From Dictyophora rubrovolvata (lineage: Eukaryota; Basidiomycota; Agaricomycetes; Phallales; Phallaceae), in the NCBI GenBank assembly GCA_029959195.1, contig CP114122.1, forward strand, positions 2,480,001 to 2,544,000: a stretch of DNA of 64,000 bases, given 5' to 3'. Under the pieces are notes generated by a model that was not told the DNA's origin, ran no database searches, and worked only from the letters and a program-made list of their open reading frames with translations. The translations under genes and the position numbers were made by a program. Shown here piece by piece: positions 10,652 through 23,389 of this stretch. The first letter of the stretch is position 1. The number at the start of each line of letters is the position of its first letter.

Positions 10652-13600
10652 CCGCTCGCGGGAGATCATTGATTACTGATTACTGATTATTGATTATTGA
10701 TAGAGAAGTAATGTTGTCGGTTTGATCAATCTCAGTCACTCAGACCCGCTCAATCCCTTTTTAGAGTTGAAATTGGAAGCTCAAGCAAGGTCGCCTGTCG
10801 TTTGTTATACTTCGCTCTTTCGTTCCTGTCGTTTCGCCGCGTAGATGAAGTGAGATTTGCCATTCATATATTGCCCTTTTCCGCAGCTCCGGTCATTTCA
10901 AATGGGCAATTTTCGTAGGCGAACATCTACTGCAGCTCACGCCGAAATCTGTCGTCCACATGGATACTTACAGAAAGCTTGTTGTACATGAAAACAAATA
11001 TATTTTTATTTATATTCCCTGACGTGGACGTATACTTCATCACTCGACGTGAGATCATGCTCAAGTTTTTATCCGGCTCATATTCGATACTTCGTCAACT
11101 TACTTCACAAGCAGCGAGCGAGTGGATTAGAATGTAGCAGGCATACGCATGAGTACTGTGCTGGGCTCGAGCCATTTGTCAATAATCTTCTATTCTTCTG
11201 ATTATGCTTACAGTTTCTTCCCCTGCCTAAGAAAATGATTGGACAGAGCGTCGTTAAATATCGGGAATTCCACCGTAATTGAGGAAATTGATAACTTAAT
11301 GTATACCTTCTTTTCTCGGAGAAGCGAATTGGACAGAGACGGGCGGTGCCAGTGTCCTCGTTGCCTCGCTGAGAGGACGTGCAAATTTGGACCTACTTTG
11401 ATTGAATTGTCCATTTACGCCCTACGGTGTGTATTATCGTTCTCTCTCGTGTTTCTGCTCATATCATTTATAGTTTGTTGTTGTAAAAAAGATTGTCTTT
11501 ATTGCAGGGTTGCAGTATTAGATACTTGAACTTCGCAAGATCTTAGATATTTGACCGCTCACCGACTGCAACTGCACTCCTGCGCACTGATTCTTTCAAC
11601 GTATATGTTTGACTATTTCCATTGCCTTCCGGAAATAATCGCTGAAAATTTGTCCCTTATCGAATGGGTTTCTATATCGCGGTGGCGGATATCGCTTATC
11701 GGTACGCGTTTGTTTGGTGACACAGCTACTCTCAAACGAAATGAAAAGAAACCGTTTAGACAGCGTAAGCATGACAATACGAATTCTTTCGTGCCGAAAA
11801 TTTACGAAGATCACTGAGTTGGTTCGTCTAGAAATAAAAAAAATTGGAGAAAAGCGTTGTCACCATCTATTCAGTGGCGCCGATAACTTGATTGCGTACG
11901 ACTTGTTACGCGTGGACTAACATTGACTTTGGCGAAAAGCTTCGACGCTTCTTATGCCGCGAGTTACGGTCTATTTGTTCAATGTCAGTATGGCAGGCAG
12001 ATTACGACAGTGTCACTGTTGACAGTAGCGCTAGCTATTTCTCGGTTCAGGACTACCGACACTAATATTGCTTCCGACAACGACCAGGGAGATTTCCAGA
12101 ATGGATTCTTCATGTTAGTGAGAGTTACAATAGAACCCTTTTCTCTTTTCTTCATAGAAGCAGCATTGATGGTTATTACTGTCCAGTCCAGTCGGAATTT
12201 GTTTATATTTAGGCTTAGTTAGCCGAATAGTCGGAATTTTTCTCCCAAGAAAAGAAGAACGACTGGGATCCAGACAGTTAGGGGCTTGGAGAAAGGGTGT
12301 GGTTTCTTGTGATAAATCAAAGAACTTACGGGCGCGCTCATAAAAAAAATCCAGTTTCGTCGGCTTTGTGGCGCGGCAACCTGAAAGAAGTGACTTTCTT
12401 GAAACGATATCCATACATGTAACAGGTCTAGATACATATGTCCCCGAGAAGTGGAAGTCACTGAGGCGCCAGATTCAATAACGGACAAAATGAAAGATGT
12501 ATATAATAGTAGAGCTTCCATGCCTATCGGTTCTCTCGGCCTTCTCAGCGTCAGGATCTCAGCCTACTGACTAATTGTTGTACCCCGAACGTATTTTCAG
12601 TCTTCTTGTCTTGTCTCTCAGTTGTTATGGTGCCTATATAAGCTTTTGATGTACCTTATAATACACGTACTTCTGACTTTTTAGGATCAAATTCGTCAAC
12701 GATTATACCGCCAAAGCCCGTTGAGTCTCAGGACAAAGAAACATGTAAACCATGAAGCGGCGCCGTGATTATGGAATCAGTGGATTTTTCAGGAGTAAAG
12801 TGTCAAACGATCCATCGATTAGACTGGTTATTCATCTAACTTTGCTGTCAAATCCTAAGGTAATAGATAAGCATCACTTGGTTTGCAGTGAACGTACCAT
12901 GACTTATAAATTATCTCGGCAGGCCACCGCAGATTCATATACATCAATCAGTGAATTCTTTATCTTGAATAGGTGAATCAAAAATAATTTTGTGGAAATA
13001 ATAATAATCCGAGGTTGTTTCTGTTTCGTATAAATATAGCCTGAAAGGTTGTACAACAGCAAACAAATAAAACCAAGAGTCGTGGTTGGTGATGCATAGA
13101 AAAAAGAACCCTCTTAAGTTCACTGTTCACATAATAAGTAGTCTAATATTTCAATTAATTTAGCTACGTTTGAGTCATTCTCAAAACAAAAAAAGAATAA
13201 GTACGGCTGTCAGCCCTCAGGTTTAGTATGTAGATAAGATGTTCTCGGGATTAGTAGAAGACAGAGGCTAATTGGCTACATGTATTTCGAGTATCACTAT
13301 TTATAGCTAATTAATTTAACTGACATCAAATCCATCTTCTGCTTTACAAATAAAAATTACACTCTAAGACCCCAAATTATCCGAACTTTGAGCATCATCT
13401 TATAAGTCGATGACCTTGATGCGAGAAGCGAGAAGCGACGGGCAACGAAGAGAGTATTATTTTAGAGTGTTGTTTTTCGCTTTTATTGATCTATTTTTCC
13501 TTCTTAAACCTTCATGTTGTTGGTTTATCAATGACAATAGCACATGAACCTGATAAATGAAATTAAATAAAAGTTCCATGTGACAACAAAAAAGATAAAC

Positions 13601-15482
13601 TACCTATATCAGTGTCAAATTGCCTTATTCTGAGTTTCTGTCGGCTTTTTCCCCAATTTATGCGAGGTATTGCACATCCATCGGCTGATAGATTGGTTGC
13701 GGCCCCGCTGAAGTCTCGATTGAAAATCTTCATAATAATTCCTAAACGATGTGAATATGACCTTTTGAAGAACATTATGAGACGGATGAATGATTTAGCT
13801 CTTATTTCAGACTTTTAGTCGCCGATGCGGTATTTGAAATTCTCGCACGGCTGTGTACATTTCCATGTGCCGTTATGGGCGACGAACCTGAATGTGTACA
13901 TGTATGGAAAATGTTGATTTCTGACCGTATTGAATGTCACTCGATAACGGCATATCTGGCGATGGATGACTCTGCATGGGGTCTAATTAAACTCAAAGGA
14001 GACGGGGCAATAATGGGACGCAATACGAAGTTGCGATTAACTCGGCTTCTGTACTTATTTGCGGGTGGGGAGAGAAGATGATTTGGGTTCTGACTAATTG
14101 GAGGCCGAGAAATCGTGGTTGGTGTTTCCCTGTTCGTCTGGAGGGCCTCAGTTCGTTCGGATGTACGGCGATCTTCTGATAATGTTTGTTACCAGTGATA
14201 TGTTATCAAGTCCATTCGCGGAAGAGGGGAGAGACGACCAAGAGAACACGTTCACTTAATTGCTGTAGAAAGGAGCAGAACAACATCTTGACGACGCACG
14301 CTGTGCACTCCGAGCCCCAGGCTATCCGTGTCTACCAAGCTAAACTTCTTCCGTGCATATGAGCGGCGGAGCGAGGGACTTATGGTTCTGAGTTATCAAG
14401 AACGTCAAGCAAATTTGGTATGTTCTCTGAACCGGTTTAATTACGCCACATGTAGACACCCGTGTTGACCCACCAATACGGTTCATGCGGATTGTCATCC
14501 CAGAACATCTCCTTTTCTGGTCTCAGTGGTCCGCGTCGACACCCCAGCGGCAATTCGTAAGGCACTGAGCGATACAATAATGTTACAGGAAGAAACGTCA
14601 CATTCTCATAGCGTATTCAATACACTATCTCTTCTTTCAAACCACTGGTCTTCTTCCGCGTATGGACCGGGGCAACACAAGCCCGGAGCAGAATAGATTT
14701 TTCCAATTCACTTCCATGAGCAGGGTCTTTTAAGGATTCCCCTTAGCCCTCAAGATTTCCCAGGGTGACTCCGACGGCGTATTTGAAATCAAGTAATCAG
14801 GTGGCGGGGTACGCGGGTACGTATAGATAGCATTCGAGACTATTTGCTTACTGGTTTTTATTATTTGGAAAGCGCTGTATAGATAGCCTTCCTCGCGGCG
14901 CGAGTGGCCCGTTACCAGCTTTGGACTACGAAAACCTACGAGGGCGTGCATAACAACGCGCCAATGTGAATAAATTCGAAAATAAATAATTTAAACATGT
15001 AAAGCGAGAATTTATTAAACTCTCATAATCGTTGCCCGCTTATTAGTACTACTCGGGGCCACCGCGAAACGGCACAAACACGTGCGCGGCGCCAAACAGA
15101 ATAAAGAGACGAGAAGAACACTCATTTAGGATAGCGAAATCGAAATGCAGGAAGAAGCCCGCAAACGAGCAAAGGGCCGAAGTAAAAGTCTCGAAACATA
15201 GAGTGCGGCCCTTATTATCCCGATTCACACACACACACTCCTCGGGGCGTGATGCATATTGATGGGTTCGACTTTTGCATTGTAAATCTCTTGCAGAAGG
15301 GATCAAACATCTTTATTATTATTTTCAATTTTTTCAAAAAAAAAAAAAAAAAAAATCTAATTACATAATAATAAGTCCATTTATTTTTTTAAAGATAATT
15401 TCCCCCCTCAAATAATAGCAGTAAGCCTGGTACTTCCGTTTATAGCAAATAGCAAAAAGAAAAAAAAACCTAATTTCTTAGG
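10652..15482. other. Gene-poor interval with fragmentary ORFs
   Basis: Just after the 10651 stop is a short (TTGATTAC/T)n-like repeat at about 10665-10700. Short ORFs around 11551-11817, 11923-12222 and 13845-14081 have fairly protein-like composition; the last reads VFEILARLCTFPCAVMGDEPE near its start. None shows a complete domain or resolvable exon chain, so I call no gene. A 20-nt poly(A) run lies at 15336-15355. Confidence 0.4.
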
Positions 15483-15490
15483 TATATAAA
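15483..15490 (+). promoter_or_regulatory. TATA box of the 15559 gene
   Basis: TATATAAA, 76 bp upstream of the ATG and followed by a C/T-rich leader. Spacing is nearly the same as in the 23048 paralogue. Confidence 0.7.
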
Positions 15491-15558
15491 GGCTACTTCC
15501 CCGCTCACCTCGCTCCCTCCAGGGTCTCCCCCTCCTCACACCGACTTATAATCCAACG

Positions 15559-15890
15559 ATGTCTTCCTCTCGAACCACTTCATACTATTCCTCTTCTCCA
15601 GTCCCGCAACCACCTAATGCACCGTGCATGAAGACTGTCCCACTTCCCTTCGCTGACACCAACGACAACTTGTTTCTTTCTTACGCTGCTGGATCCGGCT
15701 ATACCAACCCCCGTTGGTTATTTTTCTCGATATCATTTTCGTGCGTTGCTGATGCTGTATCGTAGAACGGCTGCCTACGCCACCTTTGTCATTGCCTTCC
15801 CAAAGTACATCAAGAAATTGGGGCAACGATCGGGGGGCGTCATCGGGGTCGACATCAACCTCTTACTATTACACCTCATCGAGAAGATGA
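15559..15890 (+). CDS. IPLP-family small disordered protein, 'SYYTSSR' type
   Basis: Two exons, 15559-15712 and 15766-15890, about 92 aa, with a 53-bp phase-1 intron (GTTGGT donor, CGTAG acceptor). It opens with MSSSRTTSYYSSSPV, and the core is QPPNAPCMKTVPLPFADTND. Exon 2 begins QRLPTPPLSLPS and ends TSTSYYYTSSRR. Each block matches the genes at 23048 and 31305 in order, spacing and intron phase, so I am confident of the gene structure despite its small size. Cys replaces Arg in the core (APCM versus APRM). There is no signal peptide or membrane segment. The Ser/Tyr-rich ends and PTPP block suggest a disordered, possibly phosphorylated protein (inference). Confidence 0.78.
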
Positions 15891-17109
15891 GTCGATGACG
15901 ACAACATGAACGTTTACCTTTTCAACGTCTTATCTTCCGATTTGGTTTCGTTCATCGACGTATATGGTGTTACTCTCGGGTGATACCTCTACTATTTGCT
16001 CATTCTGAAATTCGTGTTTTTTTTCGGACGTTCGACGCGAGCTTGAAGCTAGGTTTGATACCGTACTTTGCGAAATGATATTTTACTACCTACTCTACCT
16101 TAATGTCTTAAGACATCCATTTTGACTCTGACCGCCTCCCTAACTTTGCTTGAAACTTGTTTTGCTACCATTTGGTTTTGATTTTGTTCTTGTTTCTGGT
16201 TTTTGTTGCGCATCTCATTTTTGTTCTGTTCCACCTTCTTCTTCCTATCTTACATACGCATCTCATCTATATTTGCACCTCGATCACTGTAATACATCGT
16301 CCCGCTCCCATATTCATCCGAGACTTGATGTTCAATCTCATGTAATTTGTGCATTGTACTTGCCATTTTCATAAACGTATAGTCATAATGTAGTACATGT
16401 CCCCGACAGTGGCAGTCAAATAATAAACTAAATTCATTCCGTATCAAGTCGAGAATTTATAAACGAACGCATCAAGACTTGTCGTTCTGTGGAGTAGTCT
16501 CCCTGTTTAGTATTTCGCGGCGCACAGAGTTGAAGCAATTATGCCTTTGGACTTGAAAAAACAAGGCTGGGTCGTAGGGATTGGAAATAAATCAAATGGG
16601 GTTGTGTTTTTTGAACCGATATATACACGAATGAAAGATGCCTTTCAATACTAGCGAATCGCAGTGAGTTTGAGTTGTCCCTGGCACGCACTCTGCTCTC
16701 GTGAGCGACGAGCGTCCATTGCCTACCCTCAAGAATCAACGGCTATTATTGGCGCCAGCAACAACTTGCTGACAACTCCCACCATCTCGAGTGCCGTCGC
16801 TCTTTTCGCTCTGCAGCTATGCCCCAAATTACAAGCGATTATTTTGTCTTGATGTTTATTTTATATGTTTAGGAAGGCCTTAATCCACGTCTCCGAGTTG
16901 TGTCGATCTCTTGATAGCTCAGGCTGGAGTTATCTGAAAGCCATCATAACACTGAACAGTACTCAACTCGACCGGCGCGGGATTTCATTTGTCTTCCACA
17001 GAGCTGATAAAAAATCCTAAAAGCCGGGAACCAATAGGATAAAAAAATACAGCATTCGCTCAAGCAACAAATTACATAATTTTCATTCGCTTTAAGTGTA
17101 GGCTGTAAG
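15891..17109. other. Intergenic, pyrimidine-rich 3' flank
   Basis: The first several hundred bases after the 15890 stop are T/C-rich, as in the 3' regions of the 23048 and 31305 paralogues. They probably include the 3' UTR. The remainder carries no supportable gene. Confidence 0.45.
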
Positions 17110-17117
17110 TATATAAA
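17110..17117 (+). promoter_or_regulatory. TATA box of the 17264 gene
   Basis: TATATAAA, 154 bp upstream of the ATG. The intervening leader is very C-rich and purine-poor, typical of strongly expressed fungal genes. Confidence 0.65.
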
Positions 17118-17263
17118 GAGGACCTGTATGTCGCTGCTATTCTGACTCTTTTTTATCAACTACCACCACCAACCCTATCCTTCGACCACCACAATCGCAC
17201 CATCGCCCCTCTCCGACCATCTCCCCGCACTCTAAAAAAAAACCACCTCACCTTAAATACTAT

Positions 17264-17631
17264 ATGTCTCAAACACGGGTACCAGGAAGACATACTCCAT
17301 CGGTGGTGAACTCATTATCCTTTCACCCTCCCACAACATTGTCACAACCGCCACCAACCCCAACGTTGCCTTGTATCCCCCTTCCAGACGTTGGTGACAC
17401 ACGGTTCCCTTGGCAGACCATTGCACCTGGAGGTGAGTGAAATATTATATGGCCTCAACAGCGGGTGAATAAAAAAAAATAATTATTGATTCACAAGCTC
17501 ATCGTCCGCCGACGCCCCCGCCATCTCCTATACGCGGTACCCGCCAGCATGTAGCAGGTACACGTACGGGAAGCCCCCCTCCAAAAAAAAGCTTGAAGCA
17601 AAGTAAGCGCTCACCGCCATTGACACTTTGA
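17264..17631 (+). CDS. IPLP-family small disordered protein, 'LPCIPLPDV' type
   Basis: Two exons, 17264-17432 and 17498-17631, about 100 aa, with a 65-bp phase-1 intron (GTGAGT donor, CACAAG acceptor). Exon 1 carries SQPPPTPTLPCIPLPDVGDT, matching the core of the 7916 and 10385 genes. Exon 2 opens HRPPTPPPSPIRG and turns basic: PPPKKSLKQSKRSPP near the C terminus could act as a nuclear localisation signal (inference). Because both exons are short, the gene only becomes visible by splicing. TATA box and C-rich leader are clear. There are no membrane segments. Function unknown. Confidence 0.75.
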
Positions 17632-20600
17632 GGCGGGGGCGACGGGTCGAATAATCAACGGTATGCTTATTTTTTTAATTTTATCACCTCCGCCACACTG
17701 TCCGACTATCCTTCTCATCGTGCTGTTCAACCCACACAGACTCCCGGACGGCCGTTCGGACCACCAAACAGCCGTTTTTCATTTTTCATTTTCCTTCCTA
17801 CTGTTTCTTGAAGTTTCGGTGCCTCGTGAAAATCATAGTCAAAAATGGCATGTTGGGGTTGTCTCCGTCACCTTTCTTAACGCCGTGCTCGCCGTTGGAC
17901 ACGTTCTTGAATGTGGTCGCAAATAAGATCTTTTTTTTATCTTATCTTATCTTTCCGACGTTGGGTTGCGCGGCGTTACCTAATCCACTGCCTTAGTCAT
18001 CTTTTCCTCTCTTTTCACTGTCGTGTGTACTACCCATAATGTACTAATATCATTCCATCGTTTCATGTGCATCATTTGGCTATCACTGAAGAGCGCGTAC
18101 TTTCTGTAACCTGTACTGGATACCATCCTTCCCTATCCTTCCGCGTCGCCGAGTCGCCGAGTCGCTGAAATTGTGGATGTTCAAATCTGACAGGTTCTAA
18201 TTTAAATCTTTGCTTATGGTGCGTTAATGCCAAGGTGAGTGTCATGCTTTGTAAAAATACAACGACAGTTTTTTTTTTTGATGTTTGTGGTAGCAGTCTC
18301 AATATTTGGCACCAGGCCCTCCTCCCAAGTCCCCGCAGCATTAATTACTGGATCACTTCCGGCTCTCCGACTACTTACATACTTACATCGACCGTTTTGC
18401 ACAAGTACCCGCCAATCATCCATCCATTTTCTGCCCTTGAAGTAATCAGACGACGTGACGTGGCTCATATTATTTAATTGTTTATCCGGGCCATCGCGCA
18501 GCCGAGGATTTGGAGTCTGAGTCCGTTCGGCGGACAGCCGTTCTGGTGGTGATTTACCGGATCATTCAATGGTGGATTCATTTTGCGCCAGTGGTGGGTG
18601 TCTATCACTCAATCGGAAGATGGTTAACGATTTTTTTATGACAATACGTGAGGGAAGATTTCATGGCAAACGTTTTGTTTTTTTAAGAGGTTTATTTTTT
18701 CTAGATAAGTGAGTAAATTGGTTTAGTGAGGAATTTTGTATACTTTGAAACGTCTCGCGATTCCAGGCACACCGGTGCTCATTGACTTCTAGTGGACCGG
18801 CAGCCTTACAGGGGATGCCATTAAACACTTTAAAACCCCGCAGTACATTCTTATTAAGTGAGTTATCGTACAGATTCGGAGGGGTTGAACGTTGAACTTT
18901 CACTATTGGTTGGCTATAGCGCCCAGTTCACAAGCGATGTCTCCCGTCTCGGGTTTCTTGTTTTAAGTGCAAGGACCGAAGGCTTGAAACAGATAATTGA
19001 ATTACTGCGGAACAGGATAAGAAAAAGGGTGTAGAAATCGTGTATGATCACACAAAAATGGCTAATTCCCTTCCCCCTTTGGTTAATTAGGCCGCCCATA
19101 CTTGCCATTTTGGAAGGCACGCCCTCTGGCTTCAAATGCGGAAAAAATGTTATATATTCCTATATTCGTCGACTTATGAGCGTCCCCCGATTCGGAGCGA
19201 CCGTGTAACATTGAAGTGAAGGAGCCCGGGAGCAGGTTACCACGAGACAGGATAACATGCCATGCAAAAGTAAAACACTTGACCCGCCTCCTTTGTTGTT
19301 GTTGTTGTTTTTAATGAAATGCCGTTAGCTTAACCCATCCATTCGGAAGAATTAGTGCGCGCTCGAATATGTTCTATCTCATATTTACTCCCCCGTTTCA
19401 GCAGCTTCACTTTTACAAAAATTATTTTTTTTCATAAATAATTATCTTCATCGCGCTGATATAATTATAGTCAGAATGCGGCGTCAGGCACAATTTAAAA
19501 AGTAAGCGACGGAACGGAGCCTGAGATCAATTATTTCTCAGAGAAGACCACCGAGGGTCAGTACACGCTAAACGCTAACATGTTGCCAGAGCGAGGGAGT
19601 CCGAGAAGAAGAAATAAGCCTCGGAAGGTCTGATGGCACCTGTAACTTTCATGATGGATTCCAGACACCCAGGGGCAGCCCCACAATGGATCATATGGAT
19701 ATTCACACATGTTCAGCGGATCCATCCCCTATCGATCCGTCTTTATGATACGGATCTCCTGGCAAAAAGTGTTGTTTTTTTCCCGCCTTGTAGCTATCCC
19801 AGAAGTCTGTCAAGCCAACAAAAAATACAGCGCTTACCTGTCCATGATATCGGCTGACGCCACCTGTTGACTAGTGGTATGTCAGAAGACAGTCTCGTGA
19901 CGATTGTTAACTAATGTCAATAACTTCATCAGGCGATATTCTAAAACTGCTGACCGCAGTTTGTTTAGTACAAGAAGAAGGAAAAATAAGAAGGTTTTCA
20001 ATATCATATTCGGAACGCATGACCAGGGCTTGACCACATACTATATCTTCGTAGACTACCACCTAATGGCAAGCCAGACATTTCAACGGCTGAAAAAATT
20101 AAAATTTCCAATGCATCATCGCTAGTGTGAAATCCGAGCAAACCTACAGGCTTGTGCTAGTAAAATTATAGTGTAAGAAGCGTTTGGACAGCACTCAATT
20201 GTTCCTGATTGTTGACGTTTAAGTTCTTTGAAGAGAATTGCAGAAGCTCGGTCCATTCAGCAAATTAAATCGCTTCGGGAAACTGTCCGAAGAGGATACA
20301 GCTTTATATAAGCAATTACATCGAAAAAGTAGACCTGGTTGAATGATTATCAGTTTTCAATCCATTGGCTTGTGAGTTTTTTTTTCTTGTGACAGACTCC
20401 TATATTACCGGAGTACAGATAAAAACTGGCAGACGATCTGGGAGCACATGAAGCAATGAATGTATTGTCTTTTTCTTGGATGCTTAAGAAGTCTCAGAGG
20501 TCTATCAGCCAACTTCATGTTCCCGACCAATGAGCATACAGGACATACAGGACTCCGGATAGCGACAGGTAACTAAAAAAAAAAAGGGTACAAATTTAAG

Positions 20601-22972
20601 CGAATTTGTTATTACTCACAAAGTACTCTTCAAGGCAATATTTTCCTCGAATCAAAATAATTTAAAACAAAAAACGTCGGGGAAAAACGTCTATTCGGTT
20701 TGAGACAATTTCATTTTTTTTTATTTTGTTCCGTGAGTTTAATATGCTGCAATATTATGCAAGCGCGCTCTGCGCATCAGAAGACCTACCCTTGATTTGA
20801 TCCGATAAGCCTTGTCAAAGGAACTGGTAAGGTACATACTAATATAACAGACAGGAAGTGCTGCGAACCGCCGTTTCAAAAGACAACTTGTTGAGAAATG
20901 AGTCATACCCATCGCGCACATGATTCATATACGGTTTCTCCATCACACATCCATCTAGGTTCTAGGACGACGCCCATTGTTAGTTGTTTCATTGACTCGC
21001 CCATACGTCATTTCTCTCTCTCTCTTAAACTTTAAAACTGCGCGGGAGGGGCGGACGATGTCATTGGGAAGCCATGCAGCCAAGCAGTTGGGACTCTTGA
21101 AACACATTCGAAAGTAGTTACATATCTAAAGTTATTTTTTCTCAAACTAATGGCGTACATATTATCAATTAGCTTATTGTATCTAATACTCGAACAAGAA
21201 AAGGTATTCCGAACATCCGGACTTCTCCGTTCGTCATAACTTTAGACTTGTTTGAATCCAACAATATCTCATCGGCAGCGGCCGTAAAAAAATTCCGTCA
21301 GCTGACATTCTCATCAAAAGTATCAACAGTTGCAGCAAAATTGCGAACTGGCAAAAAAAAAAAAAAAAAAGGTCGAATCTATTTCAATTCTAAACGCGGG
21401 ACTTGGCGATTCAATGATGTTTATTTTGAGAATAATTGTGATCCTCTGACCCTGGCGTCGCAGTGCACAGCAACTTAAGACGGTGGTGCCTGTGCCGGAC
21501 CCCACATTTACTTGATGATAATGAATTTGATGTTCCTGAGCTCCCTTAGCATAGGGTTGTGGGTTAGGATATGTTGTGTACAAAGCCATCAACATCACCA
21601 ACGATCGCCTTTGCAACCGGGAAGGATCAGAATTGTGCTGCCGATTAAGACTGAAAGATTTAATTAGTGATAACGAACTCCTAATGATAACAACTAAAAA
21701 AATTGATATTCAACAAACATGTTACATGTTACATAGTAGTAACCAGATAAGTTGTTCGGATAACCCCAGACACGAGTCATGACAGATATCGAAAAAGGTT
21801 TGCCTAAGGTAAGAAAATCTGAAGGGTTTAGTTTAATTGGGTTTATTTTGATTTCGTTGCTATGCTTGCAAGTTTCTTGGTTAATCGGACTACAAACAAC
21901 GAGGTCGGTTCGGCGTGCTTGACGTTTGCACACGTATGTGGTGCCGTACTGCTCATTCATTGAAACCAACTTGGAATAGCATGATGGCATTCAGTGTTTT
22001 GAACGAAAGATAAATAACAAACAATGACCTCATTTTGGCATGTGGACCAATTGGCGTCGAGTGTTGTCGCTTTCCATTCCGATTCTCCCCGTCCGGGTTT
22101 GTGGCCAGTTTGAAGTTTCCATGCAAGTGGTTCAATTTATTTCATTTTCCACATACGCTCCTTAATCGCTTAGCTCCATGCAACCGGGAGGTAGACATGC
22201 CGGAGTTAACTTCGGAAGTGCAAGGTTTCCTTAAGATGTCGAAGACCAACACGTATGTATAAATAATTACCACCCAGTAGATCGGCTTTCCAGCTTGCTT
22301 CTGACGTCATTATGATTCAGAAGATTTGTATCCCGTTGCTGTATCACTATTTAATTCATTATTTTCTTTTAAAAATAAAGGATAGGGGGGAAAGAAGAAG
22401 CTAAGAAAAAGAACGGCTTCGCCAACATCGATTTCATGGGCTGCCGGCGCGCGCCGAGCAGGTCGAGACAGGTCGACCACGTACTGCAGACAATGGCGCA
22501 GAAGCTGAAAAATATTTTCTCGGAAGTTGCAAAAGCATTATTGTAATATTTTCTGGATGAGCAAATTTGTAAGTAAAGCATTTTCTGGCGCGACGATCTA
22601 GCACGAACTCGAAACCAAAACCTGGCAGGATGCGCGTGCGTAACAGCCGTCGGATTGCAGATCAGCCTTTTTGAGAAAGCAAGCGGCGAGAAGAAAGGTA
22701 AGTGAAAGTTTGTGCGTAATTAAAATAATTACGCCGGATCTGTCGCGAATATATCCTTTATTTATATACTTATTATTATTGGCAGATAATATATTATTTT
22801 AAAAAGAATAATCGTCTGCAGGGCGTCTCACGAAAATGCTGTGCGGGACCGGAAACGGCTGACAAACATGGGTGCAACGAGTCACTACTCACTACTCTTT
22901 TCTCTTTTTCTTCCACCTTTTTCCTTCATGTACACGTATTATTATGATACTTACCCTTATGGCCTGAGAAGC
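17632..22972. other. Intergenic region
   Basis: No ORF longer than about 100 codons and no splice-consistent family resemblance on either strand. AT-rich segments and homopolymer runs are common, for example A13 near 21354-21370. I see no gene here. Confidence 0.45.
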
Positions 22973-22980
22973 TATATAAA
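22973..22980 (+). promoter_or_regulatory. TATA box of the 23048 gene
   Basis: TATATAAA, 75 bp upstream of the ATG. The leader contains three TCTGACT repeats (about 22992-23036) that recur in the leader of the 31305 gene. Confidence 0.72.
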
Positions 22981-23047
22981 TCCCCACCAAGCTCTGACTC
23001 CCCCAATCTCCACCATCTGACTTGCCTCTGACTTGCACGCTATCGAG

Positions 23048-23389
23048 ATGTCTTCTTCCTCGTCGTACTCATACTCTTACTACTCCTCGTCGTCTTCAAT
23101 GGCACCTCCAAAGACACCCGGTGCCCCAAGAATGGGGACAATTCCCCTCCCACCCGCCGATGAAGATAAATACTATCATTCTCGTTCGTCATCACTATTT
23201 GTATCATCGTCCCCATCGTATTCTAATATCTTTTTAGAACGTTTGCCCACACCACCACCATCCCCTTCATTTGGCTTCTCCAGTTCGTCACGGAAGCCCA
23301 GCGATGCACGTGTCGCAGGATCCTCAGCCTTAGGCCTCACCCTGAACGTATCCTCGTCAACTTACTACACGTCGAGTAGGAAGTCGTAA
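23048..23389 (+). CDS. IPLP-family small disordered protein, 'SYYTSSR' type
   Basis: Two exons, 23048-23183 and 23238-23389, about 95 aa. The 54-bp phase-1 intron has a GTTCGT donor, TTCTAAT branch site and TTTTTAG acceptor. The protein opens with a Ser/Tyr run, then PPKTPGAPRMGTIPLPPADEDK. Exon 2 begins QRLPTPPPSPSFG and ends SSSTYYTSSRKS. The intron has no stop and is a multiple of three, so retention would insert 18 residues without breaking the frame. The closest relative is the 31305 gene, which shares the core, the donor sequence, leader repeats and 3' sequence. Function is unknown; composition predicts a disordered cytoplasmic or nuclear protein (inference). Confidence 0.82.
   Translation: MSSSSSYSYSYYSSSSSMAPPKTPGAPRMGTIPLPPADEDKYYHSRSSSLFVSSSPSYSNIFLERLPTPPPSPSFGFSSSSRKPSDARVAGSSALGLTLNVSSSTYYTSSRKS

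Noticed and set aside
11551-11817. A possible F-box (LPEIIAENLSLIEWVSISRW)
   Set aside because: The resemblance is short, and no downstream exons with leucine-rich or other repeats could be joined.
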